DNA of 54,365 nt from Vogesella fluminis (GCF_014652335.1 NZ_BMYP01000013.1:1-54365), one strand, 5' to 3'; numbered from the stretch's first letter, positions 8,142-16,450 are shown. Program-made: numbers and translations. Notes: generated from the letters alone by a model not told the origin.

Positions 8142-9170
8142 ATGCTTTACCCGCTGTTACGCCCCTTGCTGTTCCGCACCGATGCCGAATCCGCGCACGA
8201 AACCACCCTGTCGCTGCTGGATACCGCGTATCGCCTGCAATTGACCGGCTTGCTCAGCCGCAAGGTTGGCCGCAATCCGGTAAAAGCCATGGGCCTGACC
8301 TTCCCCAATCCGGTCGGCCTCGCCGCCGGTCTGGACAAGAACGGCGACCACATCGACGCCCTCGCCGCGCTCGGCTTCGGCTTCATCGAGATCGGCACCG
8401 TGACGCCGCGCCCGCAGGACGGCAACCCCAAGCCGCGCCTGTTCCGCGTGCCGGAGCACGAAGGCATCATCAACCGCATGGGCTTCAACAACAAGGGCGT
8501 CGACGCACTGCTGGAGAACGTGCGCAACAGCCGCTTCCAGGGCATCCTCGGCATCAATATCGGCAAGAACGCCAGCACGCCGATCGAGCACGCCAAAGAT
8601 GATTACCTGGCCTGCCTCGACAAGGTGTACGAGTGCGCCAGCTACGTCACCGTCAATATCTCGTCACCCAACACCAAGAACTTGCGCCAGCTGCAGCAGT
8701 CCGATGAACTGGGCGAGTTGCTCTGCGCGCTTAAGAACCGCCAGTCGCGACTGGCCGACCAGCACGGCCGCTACGTGCCGCTGGCGGTGAAGATCGCACC
8801 GGATCTGGACACGGAACAGACGCAGGAGATCGCCCGCCTGCTGACCGAACACCGGCTGGACGCGGTGATCGCCACCAATACCACGCTGTCGCGCAGCGAG
8901 ATCGCCGGCCATCCGCTGCAAGACGAGGCCGGCGGCCTGTCCGGCGCGCCGGTGCGTGAGCGCTCCACACAGCTGATCCGCAACCTGGCGCGGGCACTGG
9001 ACGGCGCACTGCCCATCATCGGAGTCGGCGGCATCCTGTCCGGTGCCGACGCCCAGGAAAAAGTCAACGCCGGCGCCACACTGGTACAGCTGTACTCCGG
9101 CCTGATCTATCGCGGCCCGGGCCTGATCAGCGAATGTGCCGAAGCACTGCGCAGCAAGCACCACTGCTGA
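8142..9170 (+). CDS. pyrD: Dihydroorotate dehydrogenase (quinone), class 2
   Basis: This enzyme oxidises dihydroorotate to orotate in pyrimidine synthesis and passes electrons to ubiquinone at the inner membrane. The 342-residue protein has the N-terminal membrane-associating helix of class 2 enzymes, then a TIM barrel with [17 protein letters not shown] and NISSPNT (Ser175 as catalytic base). The FMN-binding end has GVGGI. GGAGAAACCC precedes the ATG as ribosome binding site. An exact copy of the window-wide repeat (8271-8284) lies in the coding region, where it encodes KVGRN. Confidence 0.97.
   Translation: MLYPLLRPLLFRTDAESAHETTLSLLDTAYRLQLTGLLSRKVGRNPVKAMGLTFPNPVGLAAGLDKNGDHIDALAALGFGFIEIGTVTPRPQDGNPKPRLFRVPEHEGIINRMGFNNKGVDALLENVRNSRFQGILGINIGKNASTPIEHAKDDYLACLDKVYECASYVTVNISSPNTKNLRQLQQSDELGELLCALKNRQSRLADQHGRYVPLAVKIAPDLDTEQTQEIARLLTEHRLDAVIATNTTLSRSEIAGHPLQDEAGGLSGAPVRERSTQLIRNLARALDGALPIIGVGGILSGADAQEKVNAGATLVQLYSGLIYRGPGLISECAEALRSKHHC
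8271..8284 (-). repeat. Candidate DNA uptake sequence, exact copy
   Basis: CAAGGTTGGCCGCA is the reverse complement of TGCGGCCAACCTTG. It lies within pyrD and is one of 11 exact copies of the 13-base core in this window. Confidence 0.7.
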
Positions 9171-9195
9171 CATACCGTACCTGAAAGGAAGCACC

Positions 9196-9666
9196 ATGAA
9201 GCACAGACTACTGCAACTGGGCAGCATCGCCCTGCTGGCCGCCGGCCTTGCCTCCGGCTGCGCCAATACCTCCGACTCCGGCCAGATCTACAGCAAGGAG
9301 CAGATGCGCCAAGCGCATGTGGTCGAATTCGGCCAGGTAATCTCGGTCAAAAATGTGCTGATGGAAGGCAACCGCAACGAACTGCTGACCATGGGCGGCA
9401 CCGCACTGGGTGGCCTGGCCGGCAGCAACGTCGGCAAGGGTAGCGGTGCCGTCGCCGGCGCCATCGTCGGCGCCATCGCCGGTGGGCTGGCGGCACAATC
9501 GGCACAGCAGACACTGAACACCAAGCCGGCGCTGGAAATCACGGTGAAACTGGATAACGGCGGCAAGATGCTGTCCATCGTGCAGGAAGCCGACGTGCCG
9601 TTCAGCCAGGGCCAGCGCGTGCGGGTGCTGAGCGGCGGCGGCACCACCCGTGTCAGCCCACTTTAG
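9196..9666 (+). CDS. slyB: SlyB/Pcp-like outer-membrane lipoprotein
   Basis: The 156-residue precursor has a lipoprotein signal peptide ending in the lipobox LASGC, so Cys22 would be acylated. A glycine-zipper segment follows (about 70-105: repeated GGxxG and AGAIVGAIAGG), then a C-terminal beta-rich domain. This is the SlyB/Pcp pattern of outer-membrane lipoproteins linked to envelope stress. The ATG at 9196 follows AAAGGAAG. It is the last gene of the plus-strand run and faces the minus-strand block across a bidirectional terminator. Confidence 0.85.
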   Translation: MKHRLLQLGSIALLAAGLASGCANTSDSGQIYSKEQMRQAHVVEFGQVISVKNVLMEGNRNELLTMGGTALGGLAGSNVGKGSGAVAGAIVGAIAGGLAAQSAQQTLNTKPALEITVKLDNGGKMLSIVQEADVPFSQGQRVRVLSGGGTTRVSPL

Positions 9667-9976
9667 GGCCGCCTGTAAACACTTGTTTTGTCACGGCGCA
9701 GGCTGGAGAAACCTTCAAATGCAAGGCGGAGGGTGCCACGCTTGGTTATTCCAAGCACAAACCCGTCAACGCCGCAGTTGATGGCTTATCCGGCCTGCCC
9801 TTCGGGGCCGGTTTTGCCCGGCACACCCCCGACGTCGTCACGCCAGAAAAAATACCGCCCCGGGACACGGAGGCGGTATTTTTTTGCGCCCTCCCCGGAG
9901 CGGGAAACAGGCTGGATCGGCTACAGCAGAGCGTGAACACACACCAGGCTGCCATTACCCCGCATGATAACCACGC
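9667..9976. other. Gene-free convergent region with imperfect palindromic repeat
   Basis: No convincing gene is seen. Bases ~9700-9785 look like an intergenic repeat: CTTGG-ttatt-CCAAG (9741-9755) sits at the centre of a longer imperfect dyad flanked by CAAGGCGG and CAACGCCGC. The rest holds the bidirectional terminator at 9847-9885. Confidence 0.5.
9847..9885. terminator. Bidirectional Rho-independent terminator
   Basis: AAAAAATACCGCC (9847-9859) pairs with GGCGGTATTTTTT (9872-9884) around a 12-base loop. It has T runs in both directions, so it can stop slyB transcription from the left and the minus-strand operon from the right. Confidence 0.92.
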
Positions 9977-10351
9977 TCAATAGGACAGCAACTCGTGACG
10001 GGTCGGCACCAGCATGCCTGCTGATAATGACATCATCAATATGACGACACGCTCATGCATGATCACGGTATGGGCGTTACCAGCAAACTGCATGAAACGG
10101 CGCAGATCCTCACGGACTTTGCGCGAGCCGCTGAGGTCGATGATGATGTCGATGCGTTCGCCCTGCTCGGCCAGTTCGATGAAGTTGTCGGTAACTGGCA
10201 CCCCCGCCTCGCGCGCCATCGCGACACCCGGCAACGCGAGATTCAGCTCCGCAACACCGACCAGTTCGATAAACGGTGCTGCCAGCAGTTGCTTGAGCAG
10301 CGGCGTCCCGGTTTCACCGGCCCCCACCATGGCAATGCGGATTTTATCCAT
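9977..10351 (-). CDS. Small NAD-binding Rossmann-fold protein
   Basis: The 124-residue protein begins MDKIRIAMVGAGETG, a classic GxGxxG dinucleotide-binding loop after a first beta strand. It continues with VGVAELN and IDIIIDLSG, like the N-terminal domain of dihydrodipicolinate reductase or GFO/IDH oxidoreductases. The catalytic C-terminal domain of those families is absent. The start at 10351 was chosen because GGAGGT lies eight bases upstream; the in-frame ATG at 10363 would leave no ribosome binding site. It may sense NAD(H) or be a shortened oxidoreductase. It is the distal gene of the minus block after rbsK. Confidence 0.7.
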   Translation of the reverse strand: MDKIRIAMVGAGETGTPLLKQLLAAPFIELVGVAELNLALPGVAMAREAGVPVTDNFIELAEQGERIDIIIDLSGSRKVREDLRRFMQFAGNAHTVIMHERVVILMMSLSAGMLVPTRHELLSY

Positions 10352-10433
10352 TGTGACCTCCATGACAGCCTATGCATAAGGCATGAAAAGGTGCCACTCT
10401 AGCAACCCGCACAGGCAGATAAATTGCGCCAGA

Positions 10434-11339
10434 TCAATTTCCTGCCGCATTTTGTGCCGCCAGGAAAGCCTGTAACGCGGCCAACGTCGGCATGCCGCCC
10501 TGGGCGCCGACCCGGGTCACCGCCAGCGCGCCGGCGGCGGCGGCCAGCCGCATCGCCGTTTCCACCCCCTGCGGCAGGAAGGCAGCCAGCGCGCCGTTGA
10601 AGGTGTCGCCGGCACCGGTGCTGTCCACCGCCGTCACCGCGAAGCCGCTCTGGTGGTGCAGGCTGCCGTCGGCGCGCGCGTGCCAGGCGCCCTGCTTGCC
10701 GTGCGTCATCACCACCTTACCCGGCAGCGCGGCCAGCAGCGTTTCGATGCTCTCGCCCTCGCGCCGCAGCAGCAGCGCCAGCTCGTGCTCGTTCGGCGTC
10801 AGCAAGGCTGCGCCGTCGATGATGTCCTGCGGCAGGGCCTGCGCCGGCGCCGGGTTGAGTATCACCGGCACGCGGTGGCGCGCCGCCAGCGCCAGCAGCG
10901 CGCGCACCGTCGGCAGCGGGATTTCCAGCTGCGTCAGGATCACGTCGGCGGCGGCGATGGTGGCCGCGGCGGCCTCGATATCGGCCGGCAACAGCTGGTG
11001 GTTGGCGCCGGGGATCACCACAATGTGGTTGTCGCCACCGCTGACGGTGATCACCGCCACGCCGCTGGCAACGCCGTCGGCCACGCCGACGTGGCGGGTG
11101 TCGATGCCCTCCGCCTGCAGCCCGGCCAGCAGCTCGCCGCCGAAGGCGTCGCGGCCAACCTTGCCCACCATGCTGACCTCGGCGCCCAGCCGCCGCGCCG
11201 CCACCGCCTGGTTGGCGCCCTTGCCGCCAGGCAGGGTCAGGAAGCGCTCGCCGGTGATGGTCTCGCCCGGCTGCGGAAAACGCGGCGCCAGCGCCACCAG
11301 ATCCATATTGATGCTGCCTACCACCACCACCTTGCTCAT
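10434..11339 (-). CDS. rbsK: Ribokinase
   Basis: This kinase phosphorylates D-ribose to ribose 5-phosphate. The 301-residue PfkB-family protein has the N-terminal signature PGGKGANQAVAARRLG (38-52) and the C-terminal anion-hole motif DSTGAGDTFNGA with catalytic Asp245. The start MSKVVVVGSINMD at 11339 fits the family; an in-frame upstream ATG would add an unrelated 27-residue tail across the preceding terminator. No ribose transporter or rbsD lies nearby, so it may serve nucleoside salvage. Partial copies of the window repeat occur at 10477 and 11151. Confidence 0.92.
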   Translation of the reverse strand: MSKVVVVGSINMDLVALAPRFPQPGETITGERFLTLPGGKGANQAVAARRLGAEVSMVGKVGRDAFGGELLAGLQAEGIDTRHVGVADGVASGVAVITVSGGDNHIVVIPGANHQLLPADIEAAAATIAAADVILTQLEIPLPTVRALLALAARHRVPVILNPAPAQALPQDIIDGAALLTPNEHELALLLRREGESIETLLAALPGKVVMTHGKQGAWHARADGSLHHQSGFAVTAVDSTGAGDTFNGALAAFLPQGVETAMRLAAAAGALAVTRVGAQGGMPTLAALQAFLAAQNAAGN

Positions 11340-11395
11340 ACCCGGCCCTCGTGTGCTGTCGTTATCGAAAAGAGGCGCGCAGTATCGCCGCCATG

Positions 11396-11440
11396 AAAAA
11401 GGCTGCCAAGTACCCGCCACTCGGCGGACAGCTGGCAGCC
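11396..11440 (-). terminator. Terminator after the small acidic gene
   Basis: On the minus strand GGCTGCCA (complement of 11433-11440) pairs with TGGCAGCC (complement of 11401-11408), and five T follow (11396-11400). It separates the 11465-11716 gene from rbsK, so rbsK probably has its own promoter. Confidence 0.8.
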
Positions 11441-11464
11441 CGGTGCCGCGCGGCCCGGCCGCGC

Positions 11465-11716
11465 TTAGTGCAGGCTGGTCTGCGACAGGAAACGGATGTA
11501 ACCGACACTCTCCAGCCAGTAACCGCCATCGGACAGCGGCGTCGCCTCCTCCAGCTCGGCCACGGTCAGCGTGAACTCGCTGCCGTCGAGCGAGGCCTCC
11601 AGCGCCACGTCGTCTTCGTCGGCGTAGTCTTCCGAGGCGTACATGAATTCGGGCTTGATCAACTGGTTGTTGATCTGGATGTAGTCGGACTGATTCAGCA
11701 AGCGCAGGATGTTCAT
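11465..11716 (-). CDS. Small acidic protein of unknown function
   Basis: I do not recognise this 83-residue protein. It begins MNILRLLNQSDYIQINNQLIKPEF, and its middle is very acidic (SEDYADEDDVALEASLDG). The C-terminal half (LTVAELEEATPLSDGGYWLES) looks folded. There is no signal peptide, membrane helix or cysteine. A good ribosome binding site (AAGGAG, eight bases from the ATG at 11716) and its own terminator support it as a real gene. An upstream in-frame ATG at 11788 lacks such support. It lies downstream of radC and is probably cytoplasmic. Confidence 0.7.
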   Translation of the reverse strand: MNILRLLNQSDYIQINNQLIKPEFMYASEDYADEDDVALEASLDGSEFTLTVAELEEATPLSDGGYWLESVGYIRFLSQTSLH

Positions 11717-11821
11717 GATGGTCTCCTTGGTGCTGCCACGCTCCGTCACGAAAGGCGGGGCCGGGTTACATGCTACAAGCCATGACAAACTTTGCCGCAG
11801 CGTGCCGGTAGCCGCAGCCTG

Positions 11822-12496
11822 CTACATCCAGCCACGCTCCGCGAGGGATTCGGCGTGGCTGCCGGTGACCACAAAATGATCCAGTAAACTGATATCGACC
11901 AAGGCCAGCGCCTGCTTGAGGCTGGCCGTCAAAGCCCGGTCGGCGGCGGAGGGTTCCGCCACCCCGGACGGGTGGTTGTGCGCGACGATCACCGCGTGGG
12001 CATTGTGCTGCAGCGCGCGGCGCACGATTTCACGCGGGTAGACCCGGGTTTCGGTGAGGGTGCCCCTGAATAGTTCTTCGACCGCCAGAACCCGGTTTTG
12101 TGCCGTCAGGAACAGCGCCACGAACACCTCCACCTCGCGCACGCCGATCGCCAGCCGCAGGTACTGCCGCACCGCTTGCGGGCTGGACAGTGCATCGCCC
12201 AGCTGCATTTCCTCCGCCAGCACCCGCCGCGCCAGCTCCTTCACCGCCATGAACTGCGCGTACTTGGCCGGCCCCAGCCCGCTGCCGCGGACAAAATCGC
12301 CCGGCTCCGCCGCCAGCAGCTTGCCCAGACTGCCGAAGCGCTGGATCAGCTGCCGCCCCATATCCACCGCCGAGCAGCCGCGAATGCCGGTGCGCAGGAA
12401 AATGGCCAGCAACTCGGCATCGGACAGTACCGCCGGGCCGCGCTGCAACAGCTTTTCGCGCGGGCGTTCCGCTTCCGGCCAGTGGGCAATCGACAT
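11822..12496 (-). CDS. radC: RadC-family JAB/MPN domain protein
   Basis: The 224-residue protein has an N-terminal helix-hairpin-helix region (about 1-95) and a C-terminal JAMM metalloprotease-like domain. Metal ligands are His173 and His175 in HNHPSG and Asp186 in PSAAD. The family was named for a supposed repair role that was later withdrawn; its real function is still uncertain. The gene is divergent from coaBC across 152 bases, the common arrangement in proteobacteria. Confidence 0.93.
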   Translation of the reverse strand: MSIAHWPEAERPREKLLQRGPAVLSDAELLAIFLRTGIRGCSAVDMGRQLIQRFGSLGKLLAAEPGDFVRGSGLGPAKYAQFMAVKELARRVLAEEMQLGDALSSPQAVRQYLRLAIGVREVEVFVALFLTAQNRVLAVEELFRGTLTETRVYPREIVRRALQHNAHAVIVAHNHPSGVAEPSAADRALTASLKQALALVDISLLDHFVVTGSHAESLAERGWM

Positions 12497-12648
12497 CGCA
12501 GACTCCTTATTGGGCTATAGCATGATATGTAGCAGGTTTTTAATGACGTATCACTATTATATGATGCCGCACGTGCATGCCGCGCTGCCGGCGACGGTGA
12601 ATACGTTACAATTCGCGCTCTGTTGCCAACCAACACAAAGCCGAACCG

Positions 12649-13821
12649 ATGACGCAAAAACGCATCCTGCTGGGCATTACCGGCGGTGTCGCCGCCTACA
12701 AGGCCGCCGAGCTGACCCGCCTGCTGGCCAAGGCCGGCCATCACGTCGAAGTGGTGATGAGCGAAGCCGCCACCCGCTTCGTGACGCCGCTGACCTTCCA
12801 GGCGCTGTCGGGCAATGCGGTGTACAGCGATGTGTGGGACAGCCGCCCGGACAACGCGATGGCGCACATCGAGATGTCGCGCCGCGCCGACGTGTTCGTG
12901 ATCGTGCCGGCCACCGCCGACTGCCTGTTCAAGCTGGCGCACGGCGCCGCCAACGACCTGATCTCGACCATGGCCAGCGCGCGCACCTGCCCGCTGGTGG
13001 TGGTGCCGGCGATGAACCGCCAGATGTGGGACAACCCGCCCAACCTGCGCAACGTCGCCCAGCTGCAGGCCGACGGCGTGCAGGTGTGGGGCCCGGCGCA
13101 CGGGGTGCAGGCCTGCGGCGAGACCGGCCCCGGCCGCATGCTGGAGCCGGAAGAAGTCTTCGACCTGCTGAACGGTTTCTTCGACGAGAAAGTGCTGGCC
13201 GGCAAGCGGGTGCTGCTCACCGCCGGGCCGACTTACGAGGCGATCGACACCGTGCGCGGCATCACCAACATCAGCTCCGGCAAGATGGGCTACGCGCTGG
13301 CCCGCGCCTGCCGCGACGCCGGCGCCGAGGTGACCCTGGTCTCCGGCCCCACCGCGCTGGCGGCGCCGCTGGGCGTGCGCCTGCTGCCGGTGCAAAGCGC
13401 CGGCGAGATGTACCAGGCGGTGCTGTCCGAGGTTGGCCGCAGCCAGGTGTTCATCAGCGTCGCCGCGGTCGCCGACTACCGCGTGAAGAACCGCAGCGAG
13501 CACAAGATCAAGAAGGGCGACGCACTGCCGGTGATCGAGCTGGAAGAAAATCCGGACATCCTCGCCACCGTCGCTAGCCTGCCGGCGGCGCCGTTCTGCG
13601 TCGGCTTCGCCGCCGAAAGCCAGAACCTGCTGCAGTTTGCCGACAGCAAGCGCCGCAAGAAAAAGGTGCCGCTGCTGGTCGCCAACCTGGCGCAGCAGGC
13701 AATGGGCAGCGACGACAACGAGGTCACCCTGCTCGACGACGCCGGCCAGCACCCGCTGCCGGCGATGGCCAAGGCCGAGGTGGCGCGCGCCATCGTCGCC
13801 CACCTGGCCCGCCTGCTCTGA
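12649..13821 (+). CDS. coaBC: Bifunctional CoaBC: phosphopantothenoylcysteine synthetase/decarboxylase
   Basis: CoaBC carries out two steps of coenzyme A synthesis: joining cysteine to 4'-phosphopantothenate with CTP (CoaB), then FMN-dependent decarboxylation (CoaC). In this 390-residue fusion, residues 1-180 are the CoaC flavoprotein, with active-site His73, the substrate loop PAMNRQMW (120-127) and Cys156 in QACGETGPGR. Residues ~190-390 are CoaB, with GPTYEAIDTVRGITNISSGKMG. It is divergent from radC and is followed by a terminator made of two copies of the window-wide repeat, then dut. Confidence 0.96.
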   Translation: MTQKRILLGITGGVAAYKAAELTRLLAKAGHHVEVVMSEAATRFVTPLTFQALSGNAVYSDVWDSRPDNAMAHIEMSRRADVFVIVPATADCLFKLAHGAANDLISTMASARTCPLVVVPAMNRQMWDNPPNLRNVAQLQADGVQVWGPAHGVQACGETGPGRMLEPEEVFDLLNGFFDEKVLAGKRVLLTAGPTYEAIDTVRGITNISSGKMGYALARACRDAGAEVTLVSGPTALAAPLGVRLLPVQSAGEMYQAVLSEVGRSQVFISVAAVADYRVKNRSEHKIKKGDALPVIELEENPDILATVASLPAAPFCVGFAAESQNLLQFADSKRRKKKVPLLVANLAQQAMGSDDNEVTLLDDAGQHPLPAMAKAEVARAIVAHLARLL

Positions 13822-13834
13822 AGCACAAGCCCAC

Positions 13835-13869
13835 AAGGTTGGCCGCAGGCTGCGGCCAACCTTTTCCTT
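13835..13869 (+). terminator. Terminator built from an inverted pair of the 13-mer repeat
   Basis: AAGGTTGGCCGCA (13835-13847) and TGCGGCCAACCTT (13851-13863) form a perfect 13-bp stem with a GGC loop, followed by TTCCTTTT. It ends coaBC. Inverted pairs of uptake sequences acting as terminators are a hallmark of Neisseria DUS. Confidence 0.88.
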
Positions 13870-13893
13870 TTAGTCCATGAAACGAGTTAGCGC

Positions 13894-14346
13894 ATGAAAC
13901 CCACCATCGACGTTCAAATCCTCGACGCCCGCCTGAAGGACAACCTGCCGGCCTACGCCACCAGCGGCTCCGCCGGGCTGGACCTGCGCGCCGCCATCGA
14001 CGCCGAGATGACCATCGTGCCCGGCCAGACGGTGCTGGTGCCGACCGGCATGGCCATCCACCTGGCCGACCCCAAGCTGGCGGCGATGATCCTGCCGCGC
14101 TCCGGCCTCGGCCACAAGCACGGCATCGTGCTGGGCAACCTCACCGGCCTGATCGATTCCGACTACCAGGGCCAGCTGTTCGTGTCGGTATGGAACCGCG
14201 GTGACAGCGACTTCGTGCTGAAGCCGCTGGAGCGCATCGCGCAGATGATCATCGTGCCGGTGGTACAGGTCGGCTTCAACATCGTCGACAGCTTCGACGC
14301 TTCCGAGCGCGGCGAAGGCGGCTTCGGCAGCACCGGCCGCAAGTAA
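13894..14346 (+). CDS. dut: Deoxyuridine 5'-triphosphate nucleotidohydrolase (dUTPase)
   Basis: This enzyme hydrolyses dUTP to dUMP and pyrophosphate, keeping uracil out of DNA and supplying thymidylate synthesis. The 150-residue protein has all five motifs of homotrimeric dUTPases: [38 protein letters not shown], and the C-terminal P-loop-like [11 protein letters not shown]. The start is ATG at 13894. Terminators on both sides, each made of paired 13-mer repeats, isolate it as a single-gene unit despite the usual coaBC-dut order. Confidence 0.97.
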   Translation: MKPTIDVQILDARLKDNLPAYATSGSAGLDLRAAIDAEMTIVPGQTVLVPTGMAIHLADPKLAAMILPRSGLGHKHGIVLGNLTGLIDSDYQGQLFVSVWNRGDSDFVLKPLERIAQMIIVPVVQVGFNIVDSFDASERGEGGFGSTGRK

Positions 14347-14364
14347 GCTCGCCGTTAAAACGAC

Positions 14365-14402
14365 TGCGGCCAACCTTGGTGACAAGGTTGGCCGCAATGT
14401 TT
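14365..14402 (+). terminator. Terminator of dut built from an inverted pair of the repeat
   Basis: TGCGGCCAACCTTG (14365-14378) and CAAGGTTGGCCGCA (14383-14396) form a perfect 14-bp stem with a GTGA loop, followed by ATGTTTTG. The orientation is opposite to the pair after coaBC: here TGCGG is outermost on the left. Confidence 0.85.
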
Positions 14403-14437
14403 TGTGCGGAGAGGTTTTGTCGCGCACGCGCCGCCTC

Positions 14438-14579
14438 AGAACCTGTTCAAAGTCTCGCGAGCTAGAGCGAGACAAGGCGAAAACGGCTGAGGAAGCGGAG
14501 TTGACATGGGGTCAATGAGCATTCCGAAGCCGTTTTCAACGCCGTATCGCCGAAGCGCAGCAGACATTGAACAGGTTCT
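14438..14579. mobile_element. MITE-like 142-bp palindromic element
   Basis: The element is bounded by perfect 12-bp terminal inverted repeats, AGAACCTGTTCA (14438-14449) and TGAACAGGTTCT (14568-14579). Its inside is also partly self-complementary (AAAACGGCT and AGCCGTTTT arms). It encodes nothing. Its right end coincides with the last base of the AraC gene's stop codon. A diverged relative is at 53231-53371. Confidence 0.75.
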
Positions 14580-15367
14580 CAGCCCTCGCCGCGCATCTGC
14601 CGCCGATAGCGCTCCGGTGAAAAGCCGACCTGCTTGCCGAACATGGCGATGAACGCCGACGGCGTGCCGTAGCCCAGCTGCGCCGCGATATCCTGCACCG
14701 GCCAGCCCTCCTTCAGCCACGCCAGCGCCTGCAGCAGCCGCACACGGTTGCGCCACTGCACGAAGCTCATCCCCAGCTGCTGCTGGAAGCGCCGCGCCAG
14801 CGTGCGCTCGGTGCTGTGCACCCGCTGCGCCCAGCGGCCCAGCGTGGTGTTGTCGCCGGGCGTGGCGCGGATGGCGGCCAGTATCGGCTGCAGCTGGCGG
14901 TCGCTGCTGTCCGGCAGGTAGCTGTCGACGCTGCCGGCGCGCACCAGATGCTCGACCAGCAGCTCGGCCTGGCGCACGTCCCACGCGTCGCCCATCGCCG
15001 CCACCTCGCGCTGGCGGAAGTCCTCCAGCAAGGCGCGTACCAGCGGCGTCTGTTCAATCAAACAGACACGATCCGGCAGGCGCGCGGCCAGCGCCGGGCT
15101 GACGTACACCGACAGGTAGTCCATCGCCTGTCGCACGTGTGCGGCGTGCGCCATCTCGGCCGGCACCCACACCAGGTAATCGGCCGGCGCGATCAGCCGT
15201 CTGTCGTCCAGCACCAGTTCCAGCAGGCCGAGGCTGATGCGATTGATCTGGCCCCACGGATGGCGGTGCGGCTCGAAATCGGTATTGGCCATGAACTGCT
15301 CGTAGCGGAAGTACAGCGGCGCCGGCGGTGGCAGCTGCAGGTCGATGGCGGAGTAAGACGGCAGCAT
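14579..15367 (-). CDS. AraC-family transcriptional regulator
   Basis: The 262-residue regulator has an N-terminal cupin-like sensing domain (about 20-120, including FEPHRHPWGQI) and a C-terminal AraC/XylS DNA-binding domain (about 160-258). The two helix-turn-helix motifs include GRWAQRVHSTERTLARRF and DIAAQLGYGTPSAFIAMF. The start at 15367 gives a natural N-terminus, since an in-frame upstream ATG would overlap the divergent gene. It faces an EamA exporter across ~96 bases containing a perfect inverted repeat, so it probably controls that exporter. The effector is unknown. The stop codon abuts the MITE-like element. Confidence 0.88.
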   Translation of the reverse strand: MLPSYSAIDLQLPPPAPLYFRYEQFMANTDFEPHRHPWGQINRISLGLLELVLDDRRLIAPADYLVWVPAEMAHAAHVRQAMDYLSVYVSPALAARLPDRVCLIEQTPLVRALLEDFRQREVAAMGDAWDVRQAELLVEHLVRAGSVDSYLPDSSDRQLQPILAAIRATPGDNTTLGRWAQRVHSTERTLARRFQQQLGMSFVQWRNRVRLLQALAWLKEGWPVQDIAAQLGYGTPSAFIAMFGKQVGFSPERYRRQMRGEG

Positions 15368-15391
15368 GTTGTCGGATTCGGCGCATGAGTT

Positions 15392-15425
15392 TGTCTGTTT
15401 TGCATTATAAGCAACAAAACAGACA
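15392..15425. promoter_or_regulatory. Candidate operator between the AraC gene and the EamA exporter
   Basis: A perfect 11-bp inverted repeat, TGTCTGTTTTG (15392-15402) and CAAAACAGACA (15415-15425), surrounds an AT-rich spacer (CATTATAAGCAA). The spacer is itself part of a TTGC/GCAA dyad and contains a TATAA-like sequence. It lies midway between the divergent starts and is a likely site for the AraC-type regulator. Confidence 0.65.
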
Positions 15426-15463
15426 GGCTTACACTGGCGCCATCTTGCCGCAGGAGCGTTGTC

Positions 15464-16357
15464 ATGGCCGTACTGTTTCCCCTGCTGGCGGTGCTGATCT
15501 GGGCCGCCAACACCGTTGTTTCCAAGGCTGCCGCCGGCGTGTTCGACCCGGCCGCCATTTCCTTCTACCGCTGGCTGGTCGCCGCCGTGGTGCTGACGCC
15601 GCTGCTGGCGCGCCCGCTGTGGCGCCGCCGCGCCGAGCTGCGCCCGCACCTGCCGCAGCTGGCCGTGCTGGCGCTACTGGGCATGGTGATGTACCAGTGC
15701 CTGGCCTACTACGCCGCGCACAGCACCACCGCCACCAATATGGGCGTGATCTGTGCGCTGATCCCGTTGCTGGGGCTGCTGCTGAACGGCGTGGTGTTCC
15801 GCCAGCGCATCGCGCCGGCCGCCATGCTCGGCGTGGCGCTGTCGCTGGCCGGCGTGCTGTACCTGCTCGGCCACGGCGATCCGGCCAGCCTGCTGGCCGG
15901 CGGCATCAACCGTGGCGACGCGCTGATGCTGGTCGGTTCGGCGTCGTACGCGCTGTACGGCATCCTGTACAAGCGCTGGGCGCCGCCGTTCGGGCAGTGG
16001 CTGAACCTGTACGCCCAGGTGCTGCTGGCGGTGGCGATGCTGAGCCCGCTGGCCGCCAGCGCCGACAGCCTGGCCATCCCCGCCGCCGGCATCCCGCTGG
16101 TGCTGTTCGCCGGCATCGCCTCCTCCATCCTCGCCGCCTACTTCTGGATACGCGGCCTGCAGCAGCTGGGCAGCGAACGCACCGCCATCTTCATGAACCT
16201 GCTGCCGCTGTTTACCGCGCTGATCGCCAGCCTGCTGCTTGGCGAAACCATCCACGCCTACCACTGGCTGGGCGGCGGCCTGATCCTGCTCGGCGTCAGC
16301 CTGACCCAGGGCAGCCTCGCCCCGCTGTGGCGACGCTGGCGGCCGGCTCGGTGCTGA
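15464..16357 (+). CDS. EamA/DMT-superfamily transporter
   Basis: The 297-residue integral membrane protein is made of two EamA repeats, about ten hydrophobic helices in all. It starts with the typical WAANTVVSKAAAG segment, and the second half carries IASSILAAYFWIRGLQQLGSERTAIFMNLLP. Such proteins usually export metabolites or amino acids; the substrate cannot be read from sequence. It starts 96 bases from the divergent AraC regulator, which probably activates it. The 3' end is followed by a GC-rich hairpin. Confidence 0.88.
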   Translation: MAVLFPLLAVLIWAANTVVSKAAAGVFDPAAISFYRWLVAAVVLTPLLARPLWRRRAELRPHLPQLAVLALLGMVMYQCLAYYAAHSTTATNMGVICALIPLLGLLLNGVVFRQRIAPAAMLGVALSLAGVLYLLGHGDPASLLAGGINRGDALMLVGSASYALYGILYKRWAPPFGQWLNLYAQVLLAVAMLSPLAASADSLAIPAAGIPLVLFAGIASSILAAYFWIRGLQQLGSERTAIFMNLLPLFTALIASLLLGETIHAYHWLGGGLILLGVSLTQGSLAPLWRRWRPARC

Positions 16358-16422
16358 AGCGGCCCGGAGGTGAAAAAGCCTGCGGTGCAAACCGGCACCT
16401 CGCACCATCACCAGAAGCAGAA

Positions 16423-16450
16423 CGGCCGCTCCGATACGGAGCGGCCAACC
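16423..16450 (+). other. GC hairpin downstream of the EamA gene
   Basis: GGCCGCTCC and GGAGCGGCC form a nine-bp stem around a five-base loop, with no T run after it. It could be a weak or Rho-dependent end signal. The right arm contains the repeat core GCGGCCAACC (16441-16450). Confidence 0.45.
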
